Made by a program: the position numbers and the translations under genes
Assembly (NCBI RefSeq): GCF_002917925.1
Contig: NZ_PPFE01000007.1
Span: forward strand, 124,001-188,000
DNA length: 64,000 nucleotides
Direction of reading: 5' to 3'
DNA from: Roseovarius confluentis
Lineage (GTDB): Bacteria; Pseudomonadota; Alphaproteobacteria; Rhodobacterales; Rhodobacteraceae
Notes under the pieces: generated by a model
Told to the model about the DNA's origin: nothing
Databases searched by the model: none
Seen by the model: the letters and a program-made list of their open reading frames with translations, nothing else
In this document: in pieces, positions 8,391 through 18,099 of the stretch
How positions within the stretch are numbered: the stretch's first letter is position 1
Layout of the letters: each line of letters begins with the position of its first letter

Positions 8391-11016
8391 CTATGTTCGC
8401 GAATTGCGTCCCGGCATTGGCGTCAGGCTTGGTCCAGTCGCGCTTGACCCCCAGCCACAGCAGAACCGTGCTGGCCACGAAGACCGAGCTGTAGGTGCCC
8501 ACGATCACGCCCCAGATCATGGCAAAGACGAACCCGCGAATGACGTCGCCGCCCAGCACGAACAGCGCAAGCAGCGCCAAGAGCGTGGTGACAGAGGTCA
8601 TCATCGTCCGGCTCAGCGTCTCATTGATCGAAATGTTCAGAACTTCCTTCAGCGGCTTCTTCTTGTATTTCCGCAGGTTCTCGCGCACCCGGTCAAAGAC
8701 GACCACGGTATCGTTCAGCGAATAGCCCACGATGGTCAGAAGCGCCGCGATGATCGCAAGGTCGAACTGGATCTGCACTTCCGAGAATATGCCGATGGTC
8801 AGCACCACGTCATGCACCAATGCTATGACCGCGCCCAGTGCGAACTGCCACTCGAACCTCAGCCAGATGTATACAAGCACCGCTCCGATCGCCAAAAGCA
8901 CCGCGATCACGGCGGTCTGGATCAACTCGCCCGACACTTTCGGCCCCACGCTCTCGACCGAGGTAAAGGTCAGCTCTGGCACCACTTCCTGCAACGCCGC
9001 CTCGACCTCCGCGATGGTATCCTGCGACACGCTTTCCTGCCCATCCTGCGCCTGGATGCGGATCATGGTCACGTTCTCGTCCGGGCCGAAGGTCGGGTCA
9101 AAGACTTCGGTGATGCTCACGTCGCCCAACTCCAGCGGCGTGATGGCGTCACGGTACTGCCCCACGTCCACCGTCTGCGCGCTTTCCGTCCGGATCGTCG
9201 TGCCGCCGCGGAAGTCGATGCCGTAATTCAGCCCCTGCAACAGGAACGACCCCAGCGCGATCACGATCAGGAAGCCCGACAAGCCCAGCGACAGCTTCCA
9301 GCGCTTGAAGAAATCAAGGTTCGTAACCGACGGCACCAGCTTCAGCGACCGCCCTTGCAAGACCGCCTTCGGCCGCTTGCGCTCGAACCACATCACCACG
9401 ATCAGGCGGGTGACGAATATCGCCGTGAAGACCGACGTGATGATCCCCAGCCCCAGTGTGATGGCAAAGCCCCGCACCGGGCCCGAACCCATGGCATAAA
9501 GGATCAGCGCCGTGATGAAGGTGGTGATGTTGGCGTCCGTAATGGCGCTCAGCGCCTTCTCGTAGCCCAACTGGATCGCTCGCGACGCGCCCTTGGCCGT
9601 CTTCATCTCTTCGCGGATGCGCTCGAAGACCAGCACATTGGCGTCCACCGCCATACCGATCGTCAGCACGATCCCCGCGATCCCCGGCAATGTCAGCGTC
9701 GCCCCGATCATGCTCAGCAGTCCGAATATCAGACCGACGTTAATGATGAGGGCGATATTGGCAAACAGACCGAACACGCCGTAACTCGCCCACATGAAGG
9801 CCAGCACCAGCACGAAGGCCACGATACAGGCGATCTGCCCCGCCGCGATGCTGTCCGCGCCCAGTTCCGGCCCGATGGTACGCTCTTCGAGGAATTCAAG
9901 CTCGGCCGGCAGCGCGCCCGCCCGCAGCAATACGGCAAGATTCGTGCTGTCCTCGACAGTGAACTGCCCTGTGATGATTCCCGTGCCACCGGGGATATGC
10001 GCCTGGATCACCGGCGCGCTGATCACCTCGTTGTCCAGCACGATGGCAAAGGGATTCCCCACGTTCTCGGCCGTGTAATCCCCGAACTGCCTCGCCCCCG
10101 TCGGGTTGAACCGGAACGACACCGCCGGCTGCCCGTTCTGGTCGAAATCGGGCTGCGCATCCACCAGTTGCTCGCCCGTCACCACCGGCGCGCGCTCCAG
10201 GATGTAGAACACACCCTCTTCATCCACCGATGGCAGGATCTCGTTGCCGCCACCCGGAGTCTCGTTGCCGTTCGTCGTGCGACTCACCACGGGCTGAAAG
10301 GTCAGCTGCGCCGTGGTGCCGATGATGTCCTTCAGCTCCGCGGCACTGCCCACGCCCGGCACCTGGATCAGGATGCGGTCGGCCCCCTGCCGCTGGATCG
10401 TCGGCTCGCGCGTGCCCATTTCGTTGATCCGGCGCTCGATGATCTCTCGCGCGGTACGCACGGTCTGCTCGTCGCTGGCCTGCCGCTCCGCCTCGCTCAG
10501 CGTGACCACGACCTCGTCGCCATCCACAGTCACCGCGATATCGTTCTGTCCCGCTCCCGCGACACTGGCCACCGGCCGCGCCAGCCCGCGCACAAGGCTC
10601 GCCGCATATTCAGCCTCGCTGGCATTCTCGACCAGCCGCACGCGCAATTCCGGCGCGTCGGTGTCCTGCAACCGGATCGGCCCGACCCGTTCACGCTCTT
10701 CCCGCAAGAGGTCGCGGATCTCCGGCCACATCGCCTCGATCCGCGCGTCATAGACATCCTCGACCTGCACCTCTGCCAGCAGGTGCGCCCCGCCCCGCAG
10801 GTCGAGCCCAAGGTTCACCAAACCGGACGGCAGCCAATCGGGCCACATCTCGGCCTGTTCCTGCAACCCTTCGGCCTCTCCACCCATTTCCAGCGCCATG
10901 GTGGCGTCGTTATGGGTCTCGACGCGGGTGTAGAACCCGTTGGGCATCGCCAACAGCAGGCCCAAGGCCACACAGCCCCAAATCACCACGCGTTTCCAAA
11001 GGTCGATCTGAAGCAT
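8383..11016 (-). CDS. secDF: Protein translocase subunit SecDF (fused)
   Basis: An 877-residue fusion of SecD (about residues 1-550) and SecF (about 560-877). The SecD signature GLDLRGGAHLL is near residue 70 and the SecF counterpart NYGIDFRGGTTIRTE near residue 600. Two six-helix membrane halves and the large periplasmic P1 domain are visible. SecDF uses the proton gradient to pull secreted proteins out of SecYEG. The fused form occurs in many bacteria, including Rhodobacterales. It lies 57 bp downstream of yajC and is coupled to the TSUP gene. Confidence 0.97.
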   Translation of the reverse strand: MLQIDLWKRVVIWGCVALGLLLAMPNGFYTRVETHNDATMALEMGGEAEGLQEQAEMWPDWLPSGLVNLGLDLRGGAHLLAEVQVEDVYDARIEAMWPEIRDLLREERERVGPIRLQDTDAPELRVRLVENASEAEYAASLVRGLARPVASVAGAGQNDIAVTVDGDEVVVTLSEAERQASDEQTVRTAREIIERRINEMGTREPTIQRQGADRILIQVPGVGSAAELKDIIGTTAQLTFQPVVSRTTNGNETPGGGNEILPSVDEEGVFYILERAPVVTGEQLVDAQPDFDQNGQPAVSFRFNPTGARQFGDYTAENVGNPFAIVLDNEVISAPVIQAHIPGGTGIITGQFTVEDSTNLAVLLRAGALPAELEFLEERTIGPELGADSIAAGQIACIVAFVLVLAFMWASYGVFGLFANIALIINVGLIFGLLSMIGATLTLPGIAGIVLTIGMAVDANVLVFERIREEMKTAKGASRAIQLGYEKALSAITDANITTFITALILYAMGSGPVRGFAITLGLGIITSVFTAIFVTRLIVVMWFERKRPKAVLQGRSLKLVPSVTNLDFFKRWKLSLGLSGFLIVIALGSFLLQGLNYGIDFRGGTTIRTESAQTVDVGQYRDAITPLELGDVSITEVFDPTFGPDENVTMIRIQAQDGQESVSQDTIAEVEAALQEVVPELTFTSVESVGPKVSGELIQTAVIAVLLAIGAVLVYIWLRFEWQFALGAVIALVHDVVLTIGIFSEVQIQFDLAIIAALLTIVGYSLNDTVVVFDRVRENLRKYKKKPLKEVLNISINETLSRTMMTSVTTLLALLALFVLGGDVIRGFVFAMIWGVIVGTYSSVFVASTVLLWLGVKRDWTKPDANAGTQFANIDA

Positions 11017-11073
11017 TCGAAGTGCCTTTTATGTCTCTATTGATTTTATCGGAAGGGCATCGCGCCCCGGATA

Positions 11074-11352
11074 TCAGGCGGCGGGCTCGGTCTTCGACAG
11101 AACCTGCGCCACGGTGTTGCGCACGACGCGCACTTTAACACCCTCGGCGATTTCCACCTCGATCTCCTCGCCTTCCTTGACGCGGGTCACCTTGCCCACG
11201 ATGCCGCCCTGCGTGACGATCTGGTCACCCTTGCGCAGCGCCGCGACCATCGCCTGGTGCTCTTTCAGCTTCTTTTGCTGCGGACGAATGAGCAGGAACC
11301 ACATGATCACGAAGATCAGGATGAGCGGGATGAACTGGCCAATGGCTTCCAT
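11074..11352 (-). CDS. yajC: Preprotein translocase subunit YajC
   Basis: A 92-residue protein starting MEAIGQF at 11352. One N-terminal membrane span (FIPLILIFVIMWFLLI) is followed by RPQQKKLKEHQ and the small cytoplasmic domain with GDQIVTQGGIVGKV, both invariant in YajC. A longer frame reaches 11478 but the added part has no family match. YajC joins SecDF in the holo-translocon, and it precedes secDF here as in most bacteria. Confidence 0.95.
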   Translation of the reverse strand: MEAIGQFIPLILIFVIMWFLLIRPQQKKLKEHQAMVAALRKGDQIVTQGGIVGKVTRVKEGEEIEVEIAEGVKVRVVRNTVAQVLSKTEPAA

Positions 11353-11570
11353 GCGAATCTGTTTCCTTTTCGGGCTTTGCAGCCCCCGGGGCCGCGTTTG
11401 CGCGAACCTAAGTCCGGCTTTGGCGTTTTGCAAGGCGCGAACCGGACCGCCTGCGGCAATGTCGCAGGGGCGCGTCAAACGCCCCGATAAGGCATAAATC
11501 GGCTGTCATCCGTCGCAGGTTACTTGCTACAACCCACCCCACGACTCAACCTGACCCGAGGACCAAGACG

Positions 11571-12863
11571 ATGCACGACATCCGCGCCATCCGCGAAAAC
11601 CCTGCCCAGTTCGACGCTGCCATGGCCCGTCGCGGGGTGTCGAACGCGTCGTCCGAGATCCTCGCGCTGGACGAGGACCGCCGCGCCAAGATCCAGGCCG
11701 CCGAGACCGCGCAGGCCGATCAGAACAAGGCCTCCAAGGAGGTTGGTGCTGCCAAGGCCAAGGGCGACGAGGCCGAGTTCGGACGCCTGCGCGCACTCGT
11801 ATCCGAGAAGAAGGCCGAGGTCGCCGCCATGCAATCCGAGGCAAAGGCACTCGACCAGAAGCTGACCGACCTGCTGATGACCCTGCCCAACCTCGCGCTC
11901 GATGACGTGCCCGAGGGCGAGGACGAAGACGACAATGTCGAGTTGAAACGCTGGGGCACCCCCCGCGAATTCGATTTCACCCCGGTCGAGCATTACGACC
12001 TCGCCGGCGTCAAACCCGGCATGGATTTCGAACTGGCCGCGAAACTCTCTGGCTCCCGCTTCGTCGTGCTGTCGGGCGCAGTCGCCCGCATCCACCGGGC
12101 ACTGGCGCAGCTCATGATCGACACCCACGTCGAGGAAAACGGCCTGTCCGAGACCTGGACCCCCGTGCTGGTCCGCCCCGAGATGATGTACGGCACGGGA
12201 CAACTGCCCAAGTTCGGCGACGACAGCTATGAGACCACCAATGGCTGGTGGCTGGTGCCCACCGCCGAGGTGACGCTGACCAATATCGTCAATGGTCTCG
12301 TGGTGGACCAGGATTACCTGCCCCGCCGCTATGTCGCGCACACCCAGTGCTTCCGCTCCGAGGCGGGCAGCGCGGGCAAGGACACCGCCGGCATGCTGCG
12401 CCAGCACCAGTTCGAGAAGGTCGAGATGGTCTCTGTCACGCATCCCGAGAAATCCCTCGAAGAGCACGACCGCATGACCGGCTGCGCCGAAGGCATCCTC
12501 GAACGTCTCGGCCTGCCCTACCGCACCATCGTCCTTTGCACCGGCGACATGGGCTTCGGCGCGCGCAAGACCCATGACATCGAGGTCTGGCTGCCCGGTC
12601 AGAACACCTATCGCGAGATCAGCTCGGTCTCCGTCTGCGGCGATTTCCAGGCAAGACGCATGAATGGCCGCTTCAAGCCCGCCGATGGCGGCAAGCCGCA
12701 ATTCGTGCACACGCTCAACGGTTCGGGCCTCGCCGTCGGTCGCTGCCTCATCGCGGTGCTGGAAAACGGCCAGCAGGCCGACGGCTCGGTCGACCTGCCC
12801 GAGGCGCTGCACCCCTATCTGCGCGGCAAAACCCGGCTTCTGGCGGACGGCTCGCTGGGATAG
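11571..12863 (+). CDS. serS: Seryl-tRNA synthetase
   Basis: A 430-residue class II aminoacyl-tRNA synthetase. The N-terminal 110 residues form the antiparallel coiled-coil arm that reads the long variable loop of tRNA-Ser. Motif 2 is near residues 258-285 ([19 protein letters not shown] then [12 protein letters not shown]), and motif 3 is near residues 384-398 ([17 protein letters not shown]). It charges tRNA-Ser and tRNA-Sec. It is divergent from yajC. Confidence 0.97.
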   Translation: MHDIRAIRENPAQFDAAMARRGVSNASSEILALDEDRRAKIQAAETAQADQNKASKEVGAAKAKGDEAEFGRLRALVSEKKAEVAAMQSEAKALDQKLTDLLMTLPNLALDDVPEGEDEDDNVELKRWGTPREFDFTPVEHYDLAGVKPGMDFELAAKLSGSRFVVLSGAVARIHRALAQLMIDTHVEENGLSETWTPVLVRPEMMYGTGQLPKFGDDSYETTNGWWLVPTAEVTLTNIVNGLVVDQDYLPRRYVAHTQCFRSEAGSAGKDTAGMLRQHQFEKVEMVSVTHPEKSLEEHDRMTGCAEGILERLGLPYRTIVLCTGDMGFGARKTHDIEVWLPGQNTYREISSVSVCGDFQARRMNGRFKPADGGKPQFVHTLNGSGLAVGRCLIAVLENGQQADGSVDLPEALHPYLRGKTRLLADGSLG

Positions 12864-12996
12864 GACACTTCGCGCGGAACCAAGGTGCGGCTCTGTCGCG
12901 CGATTGCCAGACCGCGGGATGGCGACCCACGGGCCTACTGTGTACTTTATTTCAGCAACATCCGCAAGACCTCGAATCGAAGTGCTAACCTCCCCC

Positions 12997-13054
12997 GATC
13001 GCCAGCCCGGGGGGGCGGTCTGGCGATCACGCGGCGGCGCGGCCCTGCCGCGCC
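12997..13054. other. Two strong hairpins in the 370-bp gap after serS
   Basis: The gap 12864-13235 has no convincing gene. It contains GATCGCCAG (12997-13005) inverted exactly as CTGGCGATC (13020-13028) around a G-rich loop, and GGCGCGGC (13036-13043) inverted as GCCGCGCC (13047-13054) around a 3-nt loop. No T-run follows either, so they are not standard terminators. They could be part of a small RNA or a factor-dependent terminator for serS. Confidence 0.45.
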
Positions 13055-13199
13055 TTGATTCCGCGCGATGCGATACAATACCGCCGTCCCGGGCTTGACC
13101 CGTGACCTCTTTGGCTACCCGCGCCCCCGGCATTGACCAATCCTTAATCATTGCGCGGCATCCTTACCGCCATGAAACATTTTTTGTATATACGCTGTA

Positions 13200-13227
13200 T
13201 TGACGCGGAATATACGCGCGTCATAAA
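13200..13227 (+). promoter_or_regulatory. Likely sigma-70-type promoter
   Basis: TTGACG at 13200-13205, a 16-bp AT-rich spacer, then CATAAA at 13222-13227. The start codon of the next gene (13236) is only 8 bp beyond the -10 element, which implies a very short or absent leader. Confidence 0.45.
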
Positions 13228-13235
13228 TTCGTTAC

Positions 13236-13640
13236 ATGAAAAATGAAAAGCACACCCTGGCGGCGGCGGCTTTTCTGATAACGAGCACGCTGGCCGCCCC
13301 TTTGAGCGCCCTCAGCCTTGCAGAGCAGGCAGAGGCCTTCGCCACCTGCGCCGGGCGCTACTCCGCCATGGCCACGCGTCAAAGCGCGACCCACAACCCC
13401 GAAAGCGACGCCACCCGCGCGATGCAGACCAGCTTCGAATCCCTTTTGGAAGCCACCTTGCCCCATGCCGCCGAGGCTGGCATCGACCCGCGCCGCGCCC
13501 GCAGCTGGCAGGCCTCGGGCTGGTCCGAAATGGCCCAGCTCATGCGCCTGCAACAGCGCAGCGCCGACGCCACCCATGCCGACCGCGCCACCCGCGACAT
13601 GCATCGCCGCCTCTCCACCTGCCGCCAACTCATCCTCTGA
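13236..13640 (+). CDS. Exported protein of unknown function
   Basis: A 134-residue protein with an N-terminal signal peptide (KNEK basic start, LAAAAFLITSTLAAPLSALS). The mature part begins LAEQAEAFATCAGRYSAM and is mainly helical, with two Cys (FATCAGRY near residue 38 and LSTCRQ near residue 129) that could form one disulfide. I do not recognise the family. The pattern of a Cys-containing AxCAGRY helix is common in periplasmic proteins of Rhodobacterales. It lies 92 bp before cobT on the same strand. Confidence 0.75.
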   Translation: MKNEKHTLAAAAFLITSTLAAPLSALSLAEQAEAFATCAGRYSAMATRQSATHNPESDATRAMQTSFESLLEATLPHAAEAGIDPRRARSWQASGWSEMAQLMRLQQRSADATHADRATRDMHRRLSTCRQLIL

Positions 13641-13732
13641 CGCGGCATTTTCCGCGCCGCGCCCACTGGTCATTCTGCGCTGGTCAGCCTAGGTTGCATC
13701 CCTGAAACCGCAGCGTGACAGGGCCCCGCAGA

Positions 13733-15610
13733 ATGGCGCAATCCGACAACCCCGCCGATCCCTTCAAAAAGGCGCTGGCCGAGGCCACCAAGGTGCTGGC
13801 CGACGACCCGGAGCTGAACGTCTCCTACTCGGTCGACCCCGCCGGGGTCTCGGGCGATTCCATGCGCCTGCCCCAGATCAGCCGCCGCATGACCAAGGAC
13901 GAGGTGCTGCAGGCCCGCGGCACCGCCGACGCGCTGGCCCTGCGTCACAAATATCACGACGCGGGCACACACAGCCGCTACTGCCCGCCCGGAGACATGG
14001 CCCGCGACCTGTACGAGGCGATGGAAACTGCCCGCTGCGAAGCGATGGGCGCGCGCCACATGCCCGGCACCGCCGGCAATATCGACGCCAAGATCGGCGC
14101 CGAGGCCCGCCGCCGCGGCTATGACCAGATCACCGACCCCGCCGAGGCGCCGCTGGCCAATGCCGCGGGCTACCTCATCCGCCACCTCGCCACCGGGCGC
14201 GAGTTGCCGGACGGCGCGCGCAATGTCATGGACCTGTGGAAAGGCTTCATCGAGGAACAGGCCGGCGGCACGCTCGAGGACCTTCAGGCCAAGCTCTCCG
14301 ACCAGTCCGAATTCGCCCGTTTCGCGCGCCAGATCATCGACGATCTGGGCTATGGCGACCAGCTTGGCGACGACCCCGACGCCCTCGACGACGACGAGCA
14401 GGAGCAGGAGGCCGAAACAGACCAGGAGGAAGAGGAACAGCCCGACAGCACCGGCGAGGATGACAGCGACGAGGCCGAGGCCGACGCCGATCCCGAGCAA
14501 TCCCAGGAACAACAGCAGGACGAGGCGCAGGCTCAGGTCAGCATGGACGACATGGCCGACCAGGAGCAGGGCGACGAGACCGAAATGCCCGAAGGCGAGG
14601 CGCCGCTCGATCCCCCCGCGCCGCAACCCATCTCGGACGCCGACCCGAACTATGCCGTCTACAATTCCGCCTTCGACGAGGAAATCCACGCCGAAGATCT
14701 CGCCGAGCCCATCGAGCTCGAACGCCTCCGCGCCTTCCTCGACCAACAGCTCGAACCGCTCAAGGGCGCGGTCAGCCGTCTTGCCAACAAGCTGCAGCGC
14801 CGCCTGCAGGCCCAACAGAACCGCTCGTGGGAATTCGACCGCGAAGAAGGCATTCTCGATGCCGGCCGCCTCGCCCGCGTCGTGGCCAACCCCACCACTC
14901 CGCTCAGCTTCAAGGTTGAAAAGGACACCGAGTTCCGCGACACCGTGGTGACGCTGCTGCTGGACAACTCCGGTTCCATGCGAGGGCGGCCTATTTCCAT
15001 CGCCGCCATCTGCGCAGACGTGCTGGCCCGCACGCTGGAACGCTGCAACGTCAAGGTCGAGATCCTCGGCTTCACCACCCGCGCCTGGAAAGGCGGCCAA
15101 AGCCGCGAGACCTGGCTGAACGAAGGCCGCCCGCAACTGCCCGGGCGGCTCAACGACCTGCGCCACATCGTCTACAAGTCCGCCGACGCCCCCATGCGCC
15201 GCACCCGCGCCAACCTGGGCCTGATGATGAAAGAAGGTCTCCTGAAGGAAAACATCGACGGCGAGGCGCTGGAATGGGCGCATCGCCGCCTCGCGGGCCG
15301 CCGAGAGGCGCGCAAGATCCTGATGGTCATCTCCGACGGAGCCCCGGTCGACGATTCCACCTTGTCGGTGAACCCGGCCAACTACCTCGAAAAGCACCTG
15401 CGCGACGTGATCGCCATGGTCGAGCGCCGCAAACAGGTGGAACTCCTGGCCATCGGCATCGGCCATGATGTGACACGCTACTACAACCGCGCCGTCACCA
15501 TCACCGACGCCGACCAGCTGGCCGGGGTGATGACCGAACAGCTGGCCGCCCTTTTCGACAGCGACCCGCGCGCCCGCGCCCGCGTCATGGGCATGAAGCG
15601 CGCCAGCTAA
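13733..15610 (+). CDS. cobT: Cobaltochelatase subunit CobT
   Basis: A 625-residue protein from the ATG at 13733. CobT is the MoxR-partner von Willebrand-type subunit of the aerobic ATP-dependent cobaltochelatase (CobNST), which inserts Co2+ into hydrogenobyrinic acid diamide. The N-terminal domain has [16 protein letters not shown] near residues 70-85. A very acidic linker covers about residues 215-300. The C-terminal integrin I/VWA domain has the MIDAS motif [11 protein letters not shown] near residues 407-417 and later [12 protein letters not shown]. CobS, its AAA+ partner, is usually the neighbouring gene but is not present beside it here. Confidence 0.95.
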   Translation: MAQSDNPADPFKKALAEATKVLADDPELNVSYSVDPAGVSGDSMRLPQISRRMTKDEVLQARGTADALALRHKYHDAGTHSRYCPPGDMARDLYEAMETARCEAMGARHMPGTAGNIDAKIGAEARRRGYDQITDPAEAPLANAAGYLIRHLATGRELPDGARNVMDLWKGFIEEQAGGTLEDLQAKLSDQSEFARFARQIIDDLGYGDQLGDDPDALDDDEQEQEAETDQEEEEQPDSTGEDDSDEAEADADPEQSQEQQQDEAQAQVSMDDMADQEQGDETEMPEGEAPLDPPAPQPISDADPNYAVYNSAFDEEIHAEDLAEPIELERLRAFLDQQLEPLKGAVSRLANKLQRRLQAQQNRSWEFDREEGILDAGRLARVVANPTTPLSFKVEKDTEFRDTVVTLLLDNSGSMRGRPISIAAICADVLARTLERCNVKVEILGFTTRAWKGGQSRETWLNEGRPQLPGRLNDLRHIVYKSADAPMRRTRANLGLMMKEGLLKENIDGEALEWAHRRLAGRREARKILMVISDGAPVDDSTLSVNPANYLEKHLRDVIAMVERRKQVELLAIGIGHDVTRYYNRAVTITDADQLAGVMTEQLAALFDSDPRARARVMGMKRAS

Positions 15611-15647
15611 GCACCTGAAACAGCTACGGCTTCCCTACGCCGCGCAG

Positions 15648-15715
15648 GCGGAATTTTGCAAAATTCCGCGCTGGAAAATTCCAATTTTCCAACCCGATTT
15701 CTTGCAAGAAATCGG
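15648..15715. repeat. Three tandem palindromes downstream of cobT
   Basis: Three hairpins in 68 bp. A perfect 22-nt palindrome (15648-15669) has core CGGAATTTTGCAAAATTCCG. TGGAAAATT/AATTTTCCA (15672-15680, 15683-15691) has a 2-nt loop. A perfect 22-nt palindrome (15694-15715) has arms CCGATTTCTTG/CAAGAAATCGG. The first core recurs exactly at 44422-44441. They lie between cobT and the aminopeptidase gene on the same strand. Likely roles are transcription termination or 3' RNA protection. Confidence 0.8.
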
Positions 15716-15770
15716 CCCCTGCCCGCGCCCACACTTGCACTTCGCCTCGCGCGGCCCTAGCACTTTGCCC

Positions 15771-17594
15771 ATGACAGATTTGCCCGACACCGTCTTCCAG
15801 TCCTTTTCCGAATCCGCCTCTCCCGAACAAGGCCCGCCGCGCCTGAAACTCCTGCGCGCGGAGCTGGAGCGTGACGGCGTCGATGGCTTCATGATCCCCC
15901 GCGCCGACGCGCACCAGGGCGAATACGTCGCCCCCGGCGACGAGCGGCTGGCCTGGCTCACCGGCTTCACCGGCTCTGCGGGCTTCTGCATCGTGCTGCG
16001 GGAGATCGCCGGCGTCTTCGTCGACGGCCGCTACCGCGGCCAGGTCCGCGCCCAGGTCGACACTGACCACTTCACCCCCGTCGACTGGCCAGCCACGCGC
16101 CCCGCAGGCTGGCTGAAAACCCACCTGCCTACGGGCGGCACCGTGGCCTATGACCCGTGGCTCTACACGCCCGAGCAGATCGCGGCGATCGAGGACGGCC
16201 TCAAGGACACGCGGATCACGCTGAAGGCCACCGACAACCTCGTCGACCGCACCTGGCCCGACCGTCCCGCCCCGCCCACGGGCGCCGTGCGCGTCTATCC
16301 CGACGATCTGGCGGGCAAATCCCACGCCGACAAGCGCCGCGAGCTTGCCGCAACCCTGCGCGAGGACGGCCATCGCGCCGCCATCCTCACCCTGCCCGAT
16401 TCCATCGCGTGGCTTCTGAACATCCGCGGCGGCGACATCCCCCGCAACCCGATCCCGCACGCGTTCGCCATCCTGCACGACGACGCGAAAGTCGACCTCT
16501 ACATCGACCCCGCCAAGCTCGATGACGCCGTGCGCACCCATCTGGGCGACGATGTCACCCTCGCAATGCCGCAGGATTTCACCCCGGCCATCAGCGCCCT
16601 TGCCGGGCCGGTCCGGCTCGACCGAGGCTCGGTGCCCCTGCGCATCGTGTCCCTGCTCGAAGAGGCCGGCACCGACATCGCCTATGCCGGCGACCCCTGC
16701 ATCCTGCCCAAGGCCTGCAAGACCGATGCCGAGATCGCCGCCAGCACCGAGGCGCATCTGCGCGATGCCGCCGCCATGTGCGCCTTCCTTGCGTGGTTCG
16801 ACGCCCAAGCCCCCGGCACGATCACCGAGATCGACGTGGTGAAAAAGCTAGAGGCCTGCCGCCGCGACACCGGCGCGCTGCTCGATATCTCCTTCGACAC
16901 CATCGCCGGGTCCGGCCCGCACGGCGCCCTGCCGCATTACCGCGTCTCGGACTCGACCAACCGCACGCTTCAGGACGGCGACTTGCTCGTCCTCGACAGC
17001 GGCGGACAGTACCAGGACGGCACCACCGACATCACCCGTACCCTGCCCGTGGGCCAACCGGGCGACACGGAACGCGCCGCCTTCACCCGGGTCCTGCAAG
17101 GCATGATCGCCATGAGCCGCGCCCGCTGGCCCAAGGGTCTTGCGGGGCGCGACCTCGACGCCATCGCGCGCATGCCCCTCTGGCGCGCCGGGCAGGATTA
17201 CGATCACGGCACCGGCCACGGCGTCGGCGTGCATCTGTGCGTCCACGAGGGCCCGCAGCGCCTGTCGCGCGCCTCGACCGAGCCTTTGCAACCCGGCATG
17301 ATCCTCTCGAACGAGCCGGGATACTACCGCGAGGGCGCCTTCGGTATCCGCATCGAGAACCTCGTGGTGGTCACCCCCGCCCCCGCCCTGCCCGACGGCG
17401 ACGACCGCAAAATGCTGCATTTCACGACACTCAATTACGTGCCCATCGACCGCCGCCTGATCGACGCGACCGCGCTCACCGGCGACGAACGCGACTGGCT
17501 GAACGACTACCACGCCACCTGCCGCGACCGGATCGGCCCGCGGCTCGACGATGCGACGCGCGACTGGCTGGACACGACGACCGCACCGCTCTGA
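15771..17594 (+). CDS. Xaa-Pro aminopeptidase family protein (M24B)
   Basis: A 607-residue peptidase of the long, APP1-like class. It removes the N-terminal residue preceding a Pro. Two creatinase-like N-terminal domains (GFMIPRADAHQGEYVAP at the start) precede the pita-bread catalytic domain. The dinuclear metal ligands are visible: Asp in LVLDSGGQYQDGTTDITRT (near residues 408-426), His in GTGHGVGVHLCVHEG (near 481), Glu in LSNEPGYYREG and Glu in IRIENLV. No signal peptide, so cytosolic. The start at 15771 is chosen because the upstream extension overlaps the palindromes. Confidence 0.93.
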   Translation: MTDLPDTVFQSFSESASPEQGPPRLKLLRAELERDGVDGFMIPRADAHQGEYVAPGDERLAWLTGFTGSAGFCIVLREIAGVFVDGRYRGQVRAQVDTDHFTPVDWPATRPAGWLKTHLPTGGTVAYDPWLYTPEQIAAIEDGLKDTRITLKATDNLVDRTWPDRPAPPTGAVRVYPDDLAGKSHADKRRELAATLREDGHRAAILTLPDSIAWLLNIRGGDIPRNPIPHAFAILHDDAKVDLYIDPAKLDDAVRTHLGDDVTLAMPQDFTPAISALAGPVRLDRGSVPLRIVSLLEEAGTDIAYAGDPCILPKACKTDAEIAASTEAHLRDAAAMCAFLAWFDAQAPGTITEIDVVKKLEACRRDTGALLDISFDTIAGSGPHGALPHYRVSDSTNRTLQDGDLLVLDSGGQYQDGTTDITRTLPVGQPGDTERAAFTRVLQGMIAMSRARWPKGLAGRDLDAIARMPLWRAGQDYDHGTGHGVGVHLCVHEGPQRLSRASTEPLQPGMILSNEPGYYREGAFGIRIENLVVVTPAPALPDGDDRKMLHFTTLNYVPIDRRLIDATALTGDERDWLNDYHATCRDRIGPRLDDATRDWLDTTTAPL

Positions 17595-17630
17595 CACGAT
17601 CCTGTCACACGGACGGGTCACAGAAGGGCA

Positions 17631-17672
17631 TGTCAACGGGTTGACACCGGGCGGCGTCCCGGTGCCTATGAC
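17631..17672 (+). promoter_or_regulatory. Promoter with overlapping operator-like inverted repeats
   Basis: TTGACA (17641-17646) and CCTATG/TATGAC (about 17665-17672) form a plausible promoter with an 18-20 bp spacer. TGTCAA (17631-17636) is the exact inversion of the -35 hexamer across CGGG. CACCGGG/CCCGGTG (17645-17651, 17658-17664) fills the spacer. Both inverted repeats overlap promoter elements, which suggests a repressor site. Confidence 0.5.
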
Positions 17673-17697
17673 ATTGCACGAGGGAAGGACAAGAAAA

Positions 17698-18039
17698 ATG
17701 GCAAAGATCACGATCCACAAGGCAGACGGCACATGGACGGTCCGCGCAGGCGGCGCGGTACTGGTCGAAAGCAGGAACGCGCTGGTTCTGGCCGAGGAAG
17801 GCCTGAACGACGTGATCTATTTCCCGCGCGAAGACATCGCCATGGCGTTCCTCGACGAAAGCGATCACCGCACCACCTGCCCGCACAAGGGCGAGGCCAG
17901 CTACTTCTCGATCGTCACCAAGAGCAAGACCCTGGAAAACGCGGCCTGGAGCTATGAAGACCCCAAGTCCGACGTGGCCCGCATCAAGGACCACCTCGCC
18001 TTCTATTCCTCCGACGACGTCACCGTCGAAAAGGTCTGA
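17698..18039 (+). CDS. DUF427 domain protein
   Basis: A 113-residue protein starting MAKITIHKADGTW after GGAAGGAC. It has the DUF427 pattern GGAVLVESRNALVLAEEG, VIYFPREDI and TCPHKGEASYFSI, with the conserved HRTTCPHKGE segment near residues 60-69, ending ENAAWSYEDP. The family is small, cytosolic, with a beta-barrel-like fold and no settled function. A strong palindrome pair follows its stop and separates it from the converging desaturase gene. Confidence 0.92.
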   Translation: MAKITIHKADGTWTVRAGGAVLVESRNALVLAEEGLNDVIYFPREDIAMAFLDESDHRTTCPHKGEASYFSIVTKSKTLENAAWSYEDPKSDVARIKDHLAFYSSDDVTVEKV

Positions 18040-18045
18040 CGCGCC

Positions 18046-18099
18046 AGATTATTCGTACGAATAATCTCACCTGAAATTCTTCGTAGGAAGAATTTCAGG
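18046..18099. terminator. Bidirectional palindromic terminators between convergent genes
   Basis: A perfect 22-nt palindrome with arms AGATTATTCGT/ACGAATAATCT (18046-18067) is followed by a 12-bp stem CCTGAAATTCTT/AAGAATTTCAGG (18070-18081, 18088-18099) with loop CGTAGG. They fill the 55-bp gap between the ends of the DUF427 gene and the desaturase gene, as expected for terminators working on both strands. Confidence 0.7.

Noticed and set aside
8041-11043. 1000-codon plus-strand frame opposite secDF
   Set aside because: A shadow of the secDF gene; rich in Arg, His and Pro, with no recognisable domain.
12864-13235. A gene in the serS downstream gap
   Set aside because: No frame has a ribosome site and plausible composition; only hairpins and a promoter are supported.
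17631-17646. TGTCAACGGGTTGACA as an FNR-type site
   Set aside because: The half-sites are in the opposite order (TGTCAA first), so it is not TTGAY-N4-RTCAA.
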